This document shows, piece by piece, positions 19,946-59,520 of a DNA stretch of 64,000 bases. Source of the stretch: Actinokineospora spheciospongiae (GTDB lineage: Bacteria > Actinomycetota > Actinomycetes > Mycobacteriales > Pseudonocardiaceae); NCBI RefSeq assembly GCF_000564855.1, contig NZ_AYXG01000206.1, positions 1 to 64,000 on the forward strand, given 5' to 3'. Both the position numbers and the translations under genes were made by a program. The notes beneath the pieces were generated by a model that did no database searches, was not told where the DNA came from, and saw only the letters and a program-made list of their open reading frames with translations. Each line of letters opens with the position of its first letter. Position 1 is the first letter of the stretch.

Positions 19946-22900
19946 TCACAGGGTGGCCAACCACTCCTTCACGGCCGCCGCCGTGGCCGGGGAGTCCTGC
20001 TGGGCCAGGGAGAAGTGGTCCGCCTCGATGGTCACCACCGCGTCCGCGGGGACCAGCAGCCGCTGCTGCTCGTGCTCGGTGCTCGCGTCGGCGGTGTCGA
20101 ACAGCGGCCTGGCGCACCGCACCAGCAGGGTCGGGGCCGTGGTCGGCGGGGCGTCCAGGGCGGACATGCGGTTGAGGTAGCGCGCCATGGCCGAGAGCCG
20201 GGTGCTGTCCACCGCCACCGACGGCGAGTCGATCTCCTCGGTGAACATCCTGGCCAGCACCTGGTAATCGATGGGGTCCTCCCGGTTGTGCCGCACGCTG
20301 AGGGTGTCGAGCATGACCACGCCGTCGGCGCGCACGCCCCACATCTGCTCCAGCAGGCCGGAGACGGCCAGTGCCAGGGCGCCGCCCGAGGAGTGGCCGA
20401 CCAGGACGAACGGGTCGCCGTCGCCCGCGTGCAGCACGCTCTCCGCGGCGGCCCTGGCGATGGCCAGGGCCGAGGTGGGCAGGCTCTCCCCCGCCGCGAA
20501 GCCGACCAGCGGGAGCGCCTGCACCGTGCGTTCGCCCCGGAAGTGGGCGGCGATGCGCGCGTACTGGTGCACCCCGCCGGTGAGCACTGGTGCGCTGAGG
20601 CAGATCAGCCTCGGCCCGGTCGGGCCTTCCGCGAGCGTGACCGGCGCGGGCAGCTCGTCCAGCTCCGCGGGGGTGTCGAACTCCGGGCGCAGGTCGGCGA
20701 TGGCCTTGAGCACCGTCCACCCCCGTTCGATCTTGCCGTCGCGCACGGCGTCGAAGAACATCCGCCCGATCGTGTCGGACGGGGAGCTGCCCGGCGTCGA
20801 CGCCGACAGGTCGACCTGGCCCGCGAGCTGCCCGCGCAGCCACCGCGCCAGCTCGGCGGGGGTCTTGTGGTCGAACACGACGGTGCTCGGCAGCCGCAGG
20901 CCGACCGTGTCGGCGAGGCGGTTGCGCAGTTCGACCGACATCAGCGAGTCGAAGCCGGACTCCAGGAAGTCGCGCTCCGGGTCGACCTCGCTCGCGTCGG
21001 CGTGCCCCAGCACGGCCGCCGCGTAGCCGGAGACCAGCTCGTGCAGCACCTCCTCCTGCCCGGTGGGCGAGAGCCCGCGCAGCCGGTCGCGCAGCGTCGT
21101 GGTGGACACCTCGGACGCGTCGGCGGCGGTGCGCCGCCGGGGGGCCCGCAGCAGGCCGCGCAGCGCCGGGTGGGTGCCGGGGCCGCCCCGGGCGCCCGCC
21201 TTCACCGCCAGCGGCACGAGCAGCGCCTCGTCGGTGGCCGTCGCCGCGTCGAACAGCGCCATGCCCTGCTCGACGGTCAGCGGCGTGGAGCCCGAGTTCG
21301 CCATGCGCCGCAGGTCCGCCTGCGACAGCGACCCGGTCATGCCCGCGTCCTGCGCCCAGGCGCCCCAGGCCAGCGACAGCGCCGGGCGGCCCGCGGCCCG
21401 CCGCCGGGCGGCGAGCGCGTCCAGCGCGGCGTTGGCCGCGGCGTAGTTCCCCTGCCCCGCGCTGCCCAGGACACCGGAGATCGACGAGAACAGCACGAAC
21501 GCGTCCACGTCCCCGGCCAGTTCGTCCAGGTGCCGCGCGGCGTCCACCTTGGGCCGCAGCACCGCCGCCAACCGCTGCGGGGTCAGGGTGGTGAGCACAC
21601 CGTCGTCGAGCACCCCGGCCGTGTGCACGACCGACCGGACGGGGTGTTCGGCGAGCAGCGCGGCCACCGCGTCGCGGTCGGCCACGTCGCACGCGACCAG
21701 CACCACGTCCGCGCCGTGCCCGGCCAGTTCGGCGGCCAGCTCCCGCGCGCCGGGGGCCTGCTCGCCGCGCCTGCTCACCAGCAGCAGCTCGCGCACGCCG
21801 CGTGCGGTGACCAGGTGCCGGGCGAGCGCGCTGCCCAGGCCGCCGGTGCCGCCGGTGATGAGCACCCGGCCGCGCGGGTCCCAGGTCCTGGGCTCCGGTG
21901 CGGCGTCGAAGCGGGCGAGCCGGGCGACAGCGGCGGCGCCGCCGGTGAGCACGGCCTGCGTCTCGCCCTCGGCCAGCAGGGCGGGGGCGGCGGCCACGAG
22001 CGCCGCGGACGCGTCGGTGCCGTCCACGTCGAGCAGCAGGAACCGGCCGGGGTTCTCGGCCTGGGCGGCCCGCACCAGGCCCCAGGCGCCTGCCGCCGGG
22101 ACGTCCGCGCCGGACACCGCGCCGCGGGTGGCGAACACCAGCGGCACGTCGTCAGCGCGCTCGTCGGCCAGCCACGCCAGCACCCACGCGAGCGCGGCGG
22201 CCGTGGCCTCCTGCACGGAGTCGCCGGTGATCGGGGCGAGCACGAACTCCGGCTCGGCCGCGAGGACGGTGGCGGCGGTGTCGCCGTAGGCGATGACCTG
22301 GCAGCCCGCGCGGACCAGGGCCTCACCGTAGCCGGAGGTGTCGGCACCGAGGACGGCCCAGCGACGACCGGCCACCGGCGCGGTCGGCACCGGGACCCAG
22401 TCGAGGCGGAACAGCGAGTCGGACCCGCGGCGCACCGGACCGGCCGCGACCGGTTCGCGCAGCGCCAGCGAGCCCACCGACAGGACCGGCAGGCCCGCGG
22501 CGTCCACCGCCGCGACGGACACGGCGTCGCCGCCGAGGGAGGTGACCGCCACCCGCAGCAGCGCCGCACCGGAGGCGTGCAGCGAGACGTCCTGCCAGGA
22601 GAACGGGGCCAGCACCCGGCCGTCGGCCTCGGGCAGGAACGCCACGGCCTGCACCACCGAGTCCAGCAGCGCCGGGTGCGCGCCGAACGCGTCGGCGTCG
22701 GCAACCGCGTCGGGCAGGGCCACCTCGGCGAACACGGTGTCCCCCGCCCGCCAGGCCGCGCGCAGGCACCGGAACACCGGCCCGTATTCGGCGCCGTCGT
22801 AGTGGTGGTCGAGGTCGACGGGTTCGGCGTCGGCGGGCGGCCACGGCACGGTCGCGCCCGCCGGGGCGTCCGCGCCGAGCACACCGCTCGCGTGCGGCGT

Positions 22901-25900
22901 CCACGGGTCCGCGCCGCCCTCGGGGCGGGAGAACACGTCCACGCGGCGGCGGCCCCGCTCGTCGGGGGCCGCGACCCGCACCTGCACCGCGACCCCACCC
23001 GCCTCAGGCAGCGCCAACGGGGCGGCGATGGTCAACTCCTCGACGGCGTCGCAGTCCGCCTCGTCGGCCGCGCGCAGCGCCAGCTCCAGGAAACCGGTGG
23101 CGGGGAGTGCGACGCCCCCGGCGACGACGTGGTCGGCCAGCCACGGGTGGGTGGCCAGCGACAGCCGCCCGGTGAGCACCAGGGCTCCGTCGTCGGCTCC
23201 GTCGTCGTCCGCGAGCGCCACGGCGGCGCCGAGCAGCGGGTGCGCCACGGGGTCCAGCCCGGCCCCGGTGACGTCGGCCGCGGCGGAGCGGGCCCGCGGC
23301 CAGTGGCGGGCGTACTGGAAGGCGTAGGTCGGCAGGTCCACCGGCCGGGCCCCGGGCAACAGCGCCCCGAGGTCCACGGGCACGCCGCGCACGTGCAGCG
23401 CGGCCAGCGCGGCGACGGCCGACTCCTCCTCGGGGCGGTCCCCGCGCAGCAGCGGCACCGCGATGGCGCCCTCGACCGCCCCGGGCACCATCGCCGACAG
23501 CGTGCCGTCGGGGCCCAGTTCCAGGAAGGTGGTCACGCCGCCGTCGACCATGGCCGCGACCGCGTCGGCGAACCGGACGGGCTCGCGCACGTGCCGCACC
23601 CAGTACCCGGGGTCGGTCGGGGCACCGCAGATCAGGCCGGGCGCGGGCTGCGCGAAGGTGACGTCCGCGATGGCGGTGGCGAAGCCGTCCAGCATCGGGT
23701 CCATCAGCGGGGAGTGGAAGGCGTGCGAGACCGCGAGCCGCTTGTGCTTCCAGCCGCGCTCGACAGCCACGGCGGCGACCTCCGCGACGGCCGCCGCCGC
23801 CCCCGAGACGACCGTGGCCGCCGGGCCGTTCACCGCGGCGAGGGCCGCGCCGTCGGGCAGCACCGCGAGCACGTCGGCCTCCGACGCGGCCACGGCGAGC
23901 ATCGCGCCGCCCTCCGGCAGCGCCTGCATCAGGTTCGCCCGCGCCGACACCAGGCGACCCGCGTCCGCCAGCGACAGCACCCCGGCCACGTGCGCGGCGA
24001 CGACCTCGCCGAGGGAGTGCCCGCCGACGAAGTCGGGCGTGACGCCCCAGGACTCCACCAGCCGGTACAGCGCTACCTCCAGCGCGAACAGCGCGGGCTG
24101 CGCGCACCCCGTCCGGTCCAGCGCCTCGGCGTCGGTGCCCCACATGACGTCCCGGACTCCGGCGCCCACCGCGGCCACCGCGGCGTCGAAGGCCTCGGCG
24201 AACACGGGGTACCGCCGGTACAGCTCGCGGCCCATGCCCAGGCGCTGCGAGCCCTGCCCGGTGAACACGACGCCGAGCCTGCCGCGCGCGGCCGTTCCCG
24301 CCACCGCGCCCGGGGCGCTGCCCGCCGTGCTCCACGCCGACAGCGCCGCGGCCAGATCGCCCGCGGTGGTGCCGGTGGCGGCCACCCGGTGCTCGAACCG
24401 GCTGCGCCGGGCCAGCGCGACCGCCACGTCCGCCGCGCGCCACCGCGGTTCCCGCCCGACGCGCTGCACCAGCGCGGCCACCTGGTCGCGCAGCGCCGCG
24501 GCGGACTTGGCCGACACCACCCACGGCACGACCCCGGCCTCCCCGGTGGGCTCGGGCACCTCGGCGCCGTCGGGGGCCTGCTCCAGGATCGTGTGCGCGT
24601 TGGTGCCGCTCACCCCGAACGAGGACACGCCCGCCCGGCGCGGGCGCCCGGTCTCCGGCCACGGCACGGCCTCGGTCGCCAGTTCCACGGCACCGCCCGT
24701 CCAGTCCACGTGGGACGAGGGAGCGTCCACGTGCAGCGTCCGAGGCACCACGCCGTGCCGCATCGCCATCACGGCCTTGATCACCCCGGCCGCGCCCGCC
24801 GCAGCCTGGGTGTGGCCGATGTTGGACTTCACCGAACCCAGCAGCACCGGCCGCTCCCGGTCCTGGCCGTAGGTGGCCAGCAGGCTCTGCGCCTCGATCG
24901 GGTCACCGAGCTTGGTGCCGGTGCCGTGCGCCTCGACCACGTCCACCTCGCCTGCGGCGAGACCGGCGCTGGCCAGTGCCTGTTGGATGGCCCGCTGCTG
25001 CGACGGCCCGTTGGGGGCGGTGAACCCGTTGGAGGCGCCGTCCTGGTTGACCGCCGAGCCGCGCACGACCGCCCACACGGGGTGGCCGAGGCGCTGGGCG
25101 TCGGACAGCTTCTCCAGCACGAACACGCCGACGCCCTCGGACCAGCCGGTGCCGTCGGCGCTGTCGGCGAACGCCTTGCACCGGCCGTCGGAGGCCAGCG
25201 CGCCCTGCCGGGTGAAGCCCGCGAACCGCAGCGAGGTCGACATGACCGTCACCCCGCCTGCCAGCGCCAGGTCGCACTCCCCCGCCCGCAGCGCCTGGGC
25301 GGCCAGGTGCAGCGCCACCAGCGACGACGAGCACGCCGTGTCCACGGTGACCGCGGGCCCCTCCAGGCCGAAGGTGTAGGCCAGGCGCCCGGCGATGGCG
25401 CTGGCCGCGATGCCGGTGCCCGCGTGGCCCTCCGAGTCCGCCACGGAGTTGAACACCAGCGAGGCGTAGTCCTGCCCGTCGGTGCCCGCGAACACCGCCG
25501 TCCGGCTGCCGCGCAGCGCGGTCGGGTCGATCCCCGCCCGCTCGAAGGCCTCCCACGCGGTGTGCAGCAGCAGCCGCTGCTGCGGGTCGATCACCAGGGC
25601 CTCCCGGGGGGAGACGCCGAAGAAGCCCGCGTCGAAGTCGGCCACGTCGCGCAGGAAGCCGCCGCGCAGGGTGGCGCTGTGCCCGGGGCCCTCGCCCGCG
25701 AGCAGGTCGAGGTCCCAGCCGCGGTCGGTCGGGAAGGGCACGATCCCCTCCCGGCCGTCGGCGACCAGCTCCCAGAGCTGCTCGGGGGTGCTGACGCCGC
25801 CGGGGAACCGGCACGCCACGCCGACGATCGCGACCGGCTCGTGGCGGCCGGACTCGACCTCCCGGAGCCTGCGCCTGGTCTGGTGCAGGTCGGCCGTCAC

Positions 25901-25957
25901 CCACTTCAGGTACTCGACCAGCTTGGTGTCCTCGGCCGGTGTGGTGTCCTCGGGCAT
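19946..25957 (-). CDS. Final PKS protein: KS-AT-DH-KR-ACP-thioesterase (PimS4-like)
   Basis: A 2003-residue protein that does the last extension and releases the product by macrolactonisation. Order: docking coiled coil (1-40), KS (Cys209), AT (HAFH 745-748, malonyl), DH ([10 protein letters not shown], His943), KR (LDD 1450-1452, Tyr1505), ACP (Ser1671) and a type I thioesterase with GHSSGG (Ser1856) and His1981. No ER, so an alpha,beta-unsaturated ester (C2=C3) is expected, as in pimaricin. The ATG at 25957 has AGGAAGG upstream; the same frame is open further upstream to 26248, but that part is antisense-like junk overlapping the previous gene. It starts 34 bp after the upstream PKS stop. 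One module plus thioesterase is the layout and approximate length of PimS4. Confidence 0.95.
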   Translation of the reverse strand: MPEDTTPAEDTKLVEYLKWVTADLHQTRRRLREVESGRHEPVAIVGVACRFPGGVSTPEQLWELVADGREGIVPFPTDRGWDLDLLAGEGPGHSATLRGGFLRDVADFDAGFFGVSPREALVIDPQQRLLLHTAWEAFERAGIDPTALRGSRTAVFAGTDGQDYASLVFNSVADSEGHAGTGIAASAIAGRLAYTFGLEGPAVTVDTACSSSLVALHLAAQALRAGECDLALAGGVTVMSTSLRFAGFTRQGALASDGRCKAFADSADGTGWSEGVGVFVLEKLSDAQRLGHPVWAVVRGSAVNQDGASNGFTAPNGPSQQRAIQQALASAGLAAGEVDVVEAHGTGTKLGDPIEAQSLLATYGQDRERPVLLGSVKSNIGHTQAAAGAAGVIKAVMAMRHGVVPRTLHVDAPSSHVDWTGGAVELATEAVPWPETGRPRRAGVSSFGVSGTNAHTILEQAPDGAEVPEPTGEAGVVPWVVSAKSAAALRDQVAALVQRVGREPRWRAADVAVALARRSRFEHRVAATGTTAGDLAAALSAWSTAGSAPGAVAGTAARGRLGVVFTGQGSQRLGMGRELYRRYPVFAEAFDAAVAAVGAGVRDVMWGTDAEALDRTGCAQPALFALEVALYRLVESWGVTPDFVGGHSLGEVVAAHVAGVLSLADAGRLVSARANLMQALPEGGAMLAVAASEADVLAVLPDGAALAAVNGPAATVVSGAAAAVAEVAAVAVERGWKHKRLAVSHAFHSPLMDPMLDGFATAIADVTFAQPAPGLICGAPTDPGYWVRHVREPVRFADAVAAMVDGGVTTFLELGPDGTLSAMVPGAVEGAIAVPLLRGDRPEEESAVAALAALHVRGVPVDLGALLPGARPVDLPTYAFQYARHWPRARSAAADVTGAGLDPVAHPLLGAAVALADDDGADDGALVLTGRLSLATHPWLADHVVAGGVALPATGFLELALRAADEADCDAVEELTIAAPLALPEAGGVAVQVRVAAPDERGRRRVDVFSRPEGGADPWTPHASGVLGADAPAGATVPWPPADAEPVDLDHHYDGAEYGPVFRCLRAAWRAGDTVFAEVALPDAVADADAFGAHPALLDSVVQAVAFLPEADGRVLAPFSWQDVSLHASGAALLRVAVTSLGGDAVSVAAVDAAGLPVLSVGSLALREPVAAGPVRRGSDSLFRLDWVPVPTAPVAGRRWAVLGADTSGYGEALVRAGCQVIAYGDTAATVLAAEPEFVLAPITGDSVQEATAAALAWVLAWLADERADDVPLVFATRGAVSGADVPAAGAWGLVRAAQAENPGRFLLLDVDGTDASAALVAAAPALLAEGETQAVLTGGAAAVARLARFDAAPEPRTWDPRGRVLITGGTGGLGSALARHLVTARGVRELLLVSRRGEQAPGARELAAELAGHGADVVLVACDVADRDAVAALLAEHPVRSVVHTAGVLDDGVLTTLTPQRLAAVLRPKVDAARHLDELAGDVDAFVLFSSISGVLGSAGQGNYAAANAALDALAARRRAAGRPALSLAWGAWAQDAGMTGSLSQADLRRMANSGSTPLTVEQGMALFDAATATDEALLVPLAVKAGARGGPGTHPALRGLLRAPRRRTAADASEVSTTTLRDRLRGLSPTGQEEVLHELVSGYAAAVLGHADASEVDPERDFLESGFDSLMSVELRNRLADTVGLRLPSTVVFDHKTPAELARWLRGQLAGQVDLSASTPGSSPSDTIGRMFFDAVRDGKIERGWTVLKAIADLRPEFDTPAELDELPAPVTLAEGPTGPRLICLSAPVLTGGVHQYARIAAHFRGERTVQALPLVGFAAGESLPTSALAIARAAAESVLHAGDGDPFVLVGHSSGGALALAVSGLLEQMWGVRADGVVMLDTLSVRHNREDPIDYQVLARMFTEEIDSPSVAVDSTRLSAMARYLNRMSALDAPPTTAPTLLVRCARPLFDTADASTEHEQQRLLVPADAVVTIEADHFSLAQQDSPATAAAVKEWLATL

Positions 25958-25991
25958 GGCGGATGGAACCTTCCTGTGCGGGACCGGCGGG

Positions 25992-28900
25992 TCAGCGCTC
26001 GCTCTGCCGACCGAGTTCGTTGTCGATGAAGGCGAAGATCTCGTCGGTGCTGGCCGACGACAGCTTCTCGGTGACGGCCGCGCCGTCGGCCCGTTCGGCG
26101 GTGGTGCTCCAGCGGGTGGACAGGCCGTGCAGCCTGGCCGCGATGCCCGCCCGGGTGACCGGGTCGGGGTCGGCACCGGCCAGCGCGGCCTCCAGCCGGT
26201 CCAGTTCGGCGACCAGGTCCGGGCCGCGCACCGCGGTGGCGCCGCCACCCAGCCGGGACAGCAGGTGCCCGGCCAGTTCCGCGGGCGTCGGGTAGTCGAA
26301 GACCAGGGTCGCCGACATCCGCAGCCCGGTGACCGCGGCGAGCCGGTTGCGCAGGTCCACCGCGGTCAGCGAGTCCATGCCCAGGTCGCGGAACTCCCGG
26401 TCGTCGCCGACGTCCTCGGTCGAGGGGTGGGCCAGCACCGCGGCCACCTCCGCGCGCACCAGGTCGAGCACGAACCGGGTGCGCGCCCGCTCGTCCAGCC
26501 CGGCGATCCGGTCGGCGACCGGGACCGCCGGGGCGGTGTCGGCCGCTGTGCGCCGCCGGGGTGCGCGCACCAGGTCGCGCAGCAGCGGGTGCGGCGCGCC
26601 CGCGCGGGCGCCCCGGCGCACGGCCAGCGGCACCAGCACCGGCTCACCGGTCGCGGTGGCCGCGTCGAACAGCGCGAGGCCCTGCGCCACGGTGAGCGGC
26701 GCCGACCCGGAGTCGGCCATGCGCCGCAGGTCGGTCTGGGTCAGCGCGCCCGTCATGCCCGCGTCCTGCGCCCACGGGCCCCAGGCCAGCGACAGCGCGG
26801 GCAGGCCCGCCGCGTGCCGCTGCCTGGCCAGGGCGTCCAGGGCGGCGTTGGCGGCGGAGTAGTTGGCCTGCCCGGGGCTGCCCAGGGTGCCCGCGACGGA
26901 GGAGAACAGGACGAACGCCTCCAGGTCGGCGGTCAGCTCGTGCAGGTTGCGGGCCGCGTCCACCTTGGGCCGCAGCACGGTGTCGAGCCGCTGCGGGGTG
27001 AGGGCGGGAACGGTGCCGTCGTCCAGGACACCCGCGGTGTGCACCACGGCGGTCACCGGGTGCTCGGCGGGCACCCCGGCCAGGACTCCGGCCAGGGCGT
27101 CCCGGTCGGCGGCGTCGCAGGCGGCGATGGTGATGTCGGCGCCGTGCGCGATCAGCTCGGCCTCCAGCTCCCGCGCCCCCGGGGCGTCCGGGCCGCGGCG
27201 GCTGACCAGCAGCAGGTGCCGCACCCCGCGCTCGGCGACCAGGTGCCGGGCCAGGTGCGCCCCGAGCCCGCCGGTGCCGCCGGTGATGAGCACCGTGCCC
27301 GCGCTGTTCCACTGGGGCGCGGGCGCGTCCCCGGTGAACCGGGCGAGTCGGGCCACGCGCACACCGCTGTCGTCCAGCACCGCCTGCGTCTCGCCCTCGG
27401 CCAGCAGCCGGGGGGCCACCGCGAGCAGCGGCCACGCACCGGCCGCCGCGTCGAGGAGCAGGAACCGGCCGGGGTTCTCGAACTGCGCGGTGCGCACCAG
27501 CCCCCACACACCCGCCGCCGGGAGGTCCGCACCGGACACCGCGCCGTCGGTGACGAACACCAGCGGCACGTCGTCGGCGCGTTCGTCGGCCAACCAGTGC
27601 TGCACCAGCTCCAGCGCGGTGGTGGTGGCGGTCAGCGCGGAGTCGCCGGTGATCGGCGCGAACACCGCGTCCGGCCGGGTGTCCAGCGCGCTGTCGGCGG
27701 TGTCGTGGCGCACGGCGCCGGGCAGGCCGCCCGGGTCCGCGCCGAGCACGGCGAAGCGGCGGCCCGCGACCGGCGCGGCCTCGAACGGCGTCCAGTCCAC
27801 CCGGAACAGCCAGTCCGGGCGCCGGGCCGCGTCCCGAGCCGACGGTGCGCGCAGCACCAGCCTGCCCGCGGTCACCACCGGCAGACCCGCCGCGTCGACC
27901 GCCTCGATGCCCACGGTGTCAGTTCCCGCGTGGGTCAGCCGCACGCGCAGCGCCGTGGCGCCGGTGCGGTGCAGGGCCAGGTCCTCCCAGGAGAACGGCA
28001 GCACGCCGCGACCGCCGTCGGGTGAGTCCACCCAGCCCACGGCGTGCAGCACGGCGTCCAGCAGCGCCGGGTGGATGCCCAGCCGGTCCACGCCGCGCGC
28101 CGGGGCGGGCAGCGCCACCTCGGCGAACACCTCGCCGTCGCGCCGCCACACCGCGCGCAGGCCCCGGAAGGCCGGTCCGTAGTGGCCGCTGTCGTAGAAG
28201 TCGGTCAGGTCGACCGGGTCGGTGCCCGGCGGCGGCCAGGCCCCGGCCGCGAAGTCCGGGGTGCTCTCGCGGGCGCCGGTGCCCAGGGTGCCCGTGGCGT
28301 GGCGCACCCACTCGCCGCCGTGCTCGGCGTCGCGCGAGTGCACGCCGATGGCCCGCCTGCCGTTGTCGTCGGCGGCGCCGACGCGCACCTGGACGGCCAC
28401 CCCGCCGTGCCGGGGCAGTTCCAGCGGCGCGGCCAGGGTCAGCTCCTCCACCAGGTCGGCGCCCACCTCGTCGCCCGCGCGCAGGGCCAGCTCGGCGAAC
28501 CCGGTGCCGGGGAACAGGACCCGGCCGGAGATGACGTGGTCGGCCAGCCACGGCAGGGTCGCCAGGGAAAGCCTGCCGGTCAGCACCGCGCCGCCGTCGT
28601 CCGCCAGGTCCACTGTGGAGCCGAGCAGGGCGTGGCCGAGCGCGGCCTGCCCGACGGCGGCGGCGTCGCCGGTGCCCGCGGACTCCGGCCAGAACCGGTC
28701 GTGCTGGAAGGCGTAGGTGGGCAGGTCCACCGGCCGGGCGCCCAGCGGCCCGAAGAACGCGGGCCAGGTGACGGCCTCGCCGCGGGCGAACAGCCCGGCC
28801 AGCGCGGCCACGGCCGTGGTCTCCTCGTCGCGGCCCGCGCGCAGCACGGGCACGGCGGTGACCGGGTCGGGCGCGGCGTCGCCGACCATCGCGCACAGCG

Positions 28901-31376
28901 TGGCGTCGGGACCCAGTTCCAGGAAGGTGGTCGCCCCCGCGGCCAGCAGCGCCCGCACGCCGTCGCCGAAGCGGACCGGTTCGCGGACGTGGCGCACCCA
29001 GTAGCCGGGGTCGCGGACCAGCCCGGGTCCGGCCACCGCGCCGGTCACGTTGGACACCAGCGGGATCTCCGGGTCGCCGAACCCGATGCCCGCGACGGCG
29101 GCGGCGAAGTCCGCCACCATCGGGTCCATCAGGGGCGAGTGGAAGGCGTGCGAGACGGTGAGCCGCTTGTGCTTCCAGCCGCGCTCGGCCGCGGTGCCCG
29201 CGATGCGCTCGACGTCGGCCGCGGCGCCCGCCACGACCACCGCGCGCGGGCCGTTGACCGCGGCGATCGACACCGAGGGCACCAGCAGCGGCGTGACGTC
29301 CTCCTCGGTGGCGGCCACCGCGAGCATCGCCCCACCTGAAGGCAACGCGCCCATCAGCGTCGCCCGCGCGGCCACCAGGCGGCAGGCGTCGGGCAGGTCC
29401 AGCACACCGGCCACGTGCGCGGCGGTGATCTCGCCCAGCGAGTGGCCCGCGACCAGGTCGGCGCGCACCCCCCAGGACTCGACCAGCCGGTACAGCGCCA
29501 CCTCCACCGCGAACAGCGCGGGCTGCGACCAGTTCGTGGCGTTGAGGGCGTCCGCGTCCGAACCCCACATCACCTCGCGCACCGGACCCGGCAGGTGCCG
29601 GTCCAGTTCGGCGGCCACCTCGTCGAAGGCCGCCGCGAACACCGGGAACCGGGCGTGCAGACCGCGACCCATGCCCAGGCGCTGCGAGCCCTGACCGGTG
29701 AACAGCACGGCCAGCCTGCCCGGCCGCCCAACGGTGCCGGTCACCACACCGGGGGCCGCGTCGCCCGCGACCCAGGCCGCCAGCGCCCCGGCCAGCTCGG
29801 CGCTGTCGCGCCCGACGACCACCGCCCGGTGCTCCAGCGCGGACCGGCCGGTGGCCAGCCCGACCGCCACGTCGGCCGCGGCCGGTGCGCCCGCCCCGAC
29901 GTGCCGCACGAGTCGGGTGACCTGGTCGCGCAGCGCGGGCAGCGTGCGGCCGGAGACGACCCACGGCACGACCGCGTCCGGGCTTTCCTCGCCGGGGACC
30001 TGGTCCGGGGCCTGCTCCAGGATGGTGTGCGCGTTGGTGCCGGAGATGCCGAACGAGGAGACCGCGGCCCGGCGCGGGCGCCCACGGTCCGGCCACGGCA
30101 CCTGCTCGGTCAGCAGCTCCACCGAGCCCGCCGACCAGTCCACGCGCGCGGACCGGTTCTCGGCGTGCAGCGTCTTGGGCAGCAGGCCGTGCCGCATCGC
30201 CATGACCACCTTGATCACACCGGCGACCCCGGCAGCGGCCTGGGTGTGGCCGATGTTGGACTTGATCGAGCCCAACAGCAGTGGCCGCTCCCGGTTCCGG
30301 CCGTAGGTGGCCAGCAGGGCCTGGGCCTCGATCGGGTCGCCGAGCGAGGTGCCGGTGCCGTGCGCCTCGACGGCGTCCACGTCGTCCTCGGTCAGCCGCG
30401 CGTTGGCCAGCGCCGCCCGGATCACCCGCTGCTGCGAGGGGCCGCTGGGGGCGGTGAACCCGTTCGACGCGCCGTCGGAGTTGACCGCCGACCCGCGCAC
30501 CACGGCGAGCACCCGGTGGTTGTTGCGGCGGGCGTCGGACAGCCGCTCCAGCAGCAGCACCCCCACGCCCTCGGCCCAACCGGTGCCGTTCGCCTCGTCG
30601 GAGAACGCCTTGCAGCGCCCGTCCGGGGCCAGCCCGCCCTGCCGGGAGAACTCGACCAGCGCGCCGGGGGTGCTCATCACGTTGACCCCGCCCGCCAGCG
30701 CGAGCGAGCACTCCCCCGCGCGCAGCGCCTGCGTGGCCGAGTGCAGCGCCACCAGCGACGACGAGCACGCCGTGTCCACGGTGACCGCGGGTCCCTCCAA
30801 GCCCAGGGTGTAGGCCAGGCGCCCGGACATGGCACTGGCCGCGATGCCGGTGCCCACCTCGCCGGTGCTCTCGGCGGCCGACCTCACCACCAGGTAGGCG
30901 TAGTCCTGCCCGTTGGTGCCGACGAACACCCCGGTCCGGCTGCCGCGCAGCGACACCGGGTCGATGCCCGCCCGCTCCACGGCCTCCCACGAGGTCTCCA
31001 GCAGCAGCCGCTGCTGCGGGTCCATGCCCAGCGCCTCCCGGGGGGAGATGCCGAAGAAGCCGGGGTCGAACTCGGCGGCCCCGGGCAGGAAGCCGCCCAG
31101 CAGCGTCGTGGCGCCGTCCCCCGCCAGCCCGCCCACGTCCCAGCCCCGGTCGGCGGGAACGGGTGCGATGGCGTCCCCGCCCGCGGCGACCAGGTCCCAC
31201 AGGTCCTCCGGGGAGGACACGCCGTCGGGGTAGCGGCACGCCATCCCCACGATGGCGATCGGGTCGGTGGCGGCCGAGACCAGCCGCTGGTTCTGCGCGC
31301 GCAGGCGCTCGGTCTCCTTCACCGCCGTGCGCAGCGCCTCGACGAGCTTGTCGGTGGTGCCTTTCGGTGCGGTCAC
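25992..31376 (-). CDS. Penultimate PKS protein: one module KS-AT-DH-KR-ACP (PimS3-like)
   Basis: A 1794-residue protein for one round of malonyl extension. Docking helix (1-38, [17 protein letters not shown]), KS (Cys204), AT (HAFH 743-746), DH ([10 protein letters not shown], His947), KR (LDD 1451-1453, Tyr1506) and ACP (Ser1669). The C-terminal tail [17 protein letters not shown] is a docking element for the next protein. The start is a GTG with GGGAGGAGAAT upstream that overlaps the previous stop codon, only 14 bp away, so translation is probably coupled. The predicted outcome is a double bond, C4=C5 in pimaricin numbering, which would be the substrate of a PimD-type epoxidase. Its docking helix differs in sequence from those of the three other PKS proteins that have one. 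Confidence 0.95.
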   Translation of the reverse strand: MTAPKGTTDKLVEALRTAVKETERLRAQNQRLVSAATDPIAIVGMACRYPDGVSSPEDLWDLVAAGGDAIAPVPADRGWDVGGLAGDGATTLLGGFLPGAAEFDPGFFGISPREALGMDPQQRLLLETSWEAVERAGIDPVSLRGSRTGVFVGTNGQDYAYLVVRSAAESTGEVGTGIAASAMSGRLAYTLGLEGPAVTVDTACSSSLVALHSATQALRAGECSLALAGGVNVMSTPGALVEFSRQGGLAPDGRCKAFSDEANGTGWAEGVGVLLLERLSDARRNNHRVLAVVRGSAVNSDGASNGFTAPSGPSQQRVIRAALANARLTEDDVDAVEAHGTGTSLGDPIEAQALLATYGRNRERPLLLGSIKSNIGHTQAAAGVAGVIKVVMAMRHGLLPKTLHAENRSARVDWSAGSVELLTEQVPWPDRGRPRRAAVSSFGISGTNAHTILEQAPDQVPGEESPDAVVPWVVSGRTLPALRDQVTRLVRHVGAGAPAAADVAVGLATGRSALEHRAVVVGRDSAELAGALAAWVAGDAAPGVVTGTVGRPGRLAVLFTGQGSQRLGMGRGLHARFPVFAAAFDEVAAELDRHLPGPVREVMWGSDADALNATNWSQPALFAVEVALYRLVESWGVRADLVAGHSLGEITAAHVAGVLDLPDACRLVAARATLMGALPSGGAMLAVAATEEDVTPLLVPSVSIAAVNGPRAVVVAGAAADVERIAGTAAERGWKHKRLTVSHAFHSPLMDPMVADFAAAVAGIGFGDPEIPLVSNVTGAVAGPGLVRDPGYWVRHVREPVRFGDGVRALLAAGATTFLELGPDATLCAMVGDAAPDPVTAVPVLRAGRDEETTAVAALAGLFARGEAVTWPAFFGPLGARPVDLPTYAFQHDRFWPESAGTGDAAAVGQAALGHALLGSTVDLADDGGAVLTGRLSLATLPWLADHVISGRVLFPGTGFAELALRAGDEVGADLVEELTLAAPLELPRHGGVAVQVRVGAADDNGRRAIGVHSRDAEHGGEWVRHATGTLGTGARESTPDFAAGAWPPPGTDPVDLTDFYDSGHYGPAFRGLRAVWRRDGEVFAEVALPAPARGVDRLGIHPALLDAVLHAVGWVDSPDGGRGVLPFSWEDLALHRTGATALRVRLTHAGTDTVGIEAVDAAGLPVVTAGRLVLRAPSARDAARRPDWLFRVDWTPFEAAPVAGRRFAVLGADPGGLPGAVRHDTADSALDTRPDAVFAPITGDSALTATTTALELVQHWLADERADDVPLVFVTDGAVSGADLPAAGVWGLVRTAQFENPGRFLLLDAAAGAWPLLAVAPRLLAEGETQAVLDDSGVRVARLARFTGDAPAPQWNSAGTVLITGGTGGLGAHLARHLVAERGVRHLLLVSRRGPDAPGARELEAELIAHGADITIAACDAADRDALAGVLAGVPAEHPVTAVVHTAGVLDDGTVPALTPQRLDTVLRPKVDAARNLHELTADLEAFVLFSSVAGTLGSPGQANYSAANAALDALARQRHAAGLPALSLAWGPWAQDAGMTGALTQTDLRRMADSGSAPLTVAQGLALFDAATATGEPVLVPLAVRRGARAGAPHPLLRDLVRAPRRRTAADTAPAVPVADRIAGLDERARTRFVLDLVRAEVAAVLAHPSTEDVGDDREFRDLGMDSLTAVDLRNRLAAVTGLRMSATLVFDYPTPAELAGHLLSRLGGGATAVRGPDLVAELDRLEAALAGADPDPVTRAGIAARLHGLSTRWSTTAERADGAAVTEKLSSASTDEIFAFIDNELGRQSER

Positions 31377-31390
31377 CGGGATTCTCCTCC

Positions 31391-59323
<27,933 letters not shown>

Positions 59324-59360
59324 CAGTGGACGCCGCCGAGCAGTGTTGATCCCGGACGCC

Positions 59361-59376
59361 GGAAAATTTCCTAGGA
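59361..59376. promoter_or_regulatory. Degenerate PimM-type operator facing the giant PKS
   Basis: On the minus strand the site begins CTAGGAAATTTTCC and fits the PimM consensus at 12 of 16 positions. Its core is a GGAAA/TTTCC inverted repeat with a one-base centre. It lies about 40-65 bp upstream of the candidate PKS starts. Confidence 0.5.
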
Positions 59377-59401
59377 CCGGCCCGGGAAAACGCGGCGAAA
59401 C

Positions 59402-59417
59402 CTAGGGAATTGCGTGC
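59402..59417. promoter_or_regulatory. PimM-type operator half-site facing the ABC exporter
   Basis: CTAGGGAATTGCGTGC matches all of the first ten consensus positions (12 of 16 overall). The first ten bases are identical to the site at 15802. It lies about 110 bp upstream of the exporter start. Confidence 0.6.
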
Positions 59418-59478
59418 TGTGGCCGCGACACGCTGCGCGGGCGCGCCGCACCGGGGACAGCGGCGCGGGCGGCAGCAC

Positions 59479-59508
59479 CGAATCCCCGGACCGCCGAATC
59501 CCCGGACC
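59479..59508. repeat. Two-copy tandem repeat in the exporter leader
   Basis: CGAATCCCCGGACC occurs twice, at 59479-59492 and 59495-59508 (period 16), directly before the ribosome site of the exporter gene. The inner CCCCGG could pair with neighbouring GC runs in the mRNA. Function unknown. Confidence 0.6.
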
Positions 59509-59520
59509 CGGGAGTGCCGC

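Larger units (their letters stand above)
59324..59520. promoter_or_regulatory. Divergent promoter region between giant PKS and ABC exporter
   Basis: A 197-bp noncoding gap between divergent starts. It holds two LuxR-type boxes (59361-59376 and 59402-59417), a tandem repeat (59479-59508) and the GGAG ribosome site of the exporter gene at 59511-59514. I see no clear -10/-35 pair. It must drive the 40-kb PKS operon on one side and the exporter operon on the other. Confidence 0.7.

Noticed and set aside
25958-26248. Upstream extension of the thioesterase PKS to an ATG at 26248
   Set aside because: The extra residues are Pro/Arg/Ser-rich, overlap the end of the previous PKS in another frame and precede a good ribosome site and the typical docking start at 25957.
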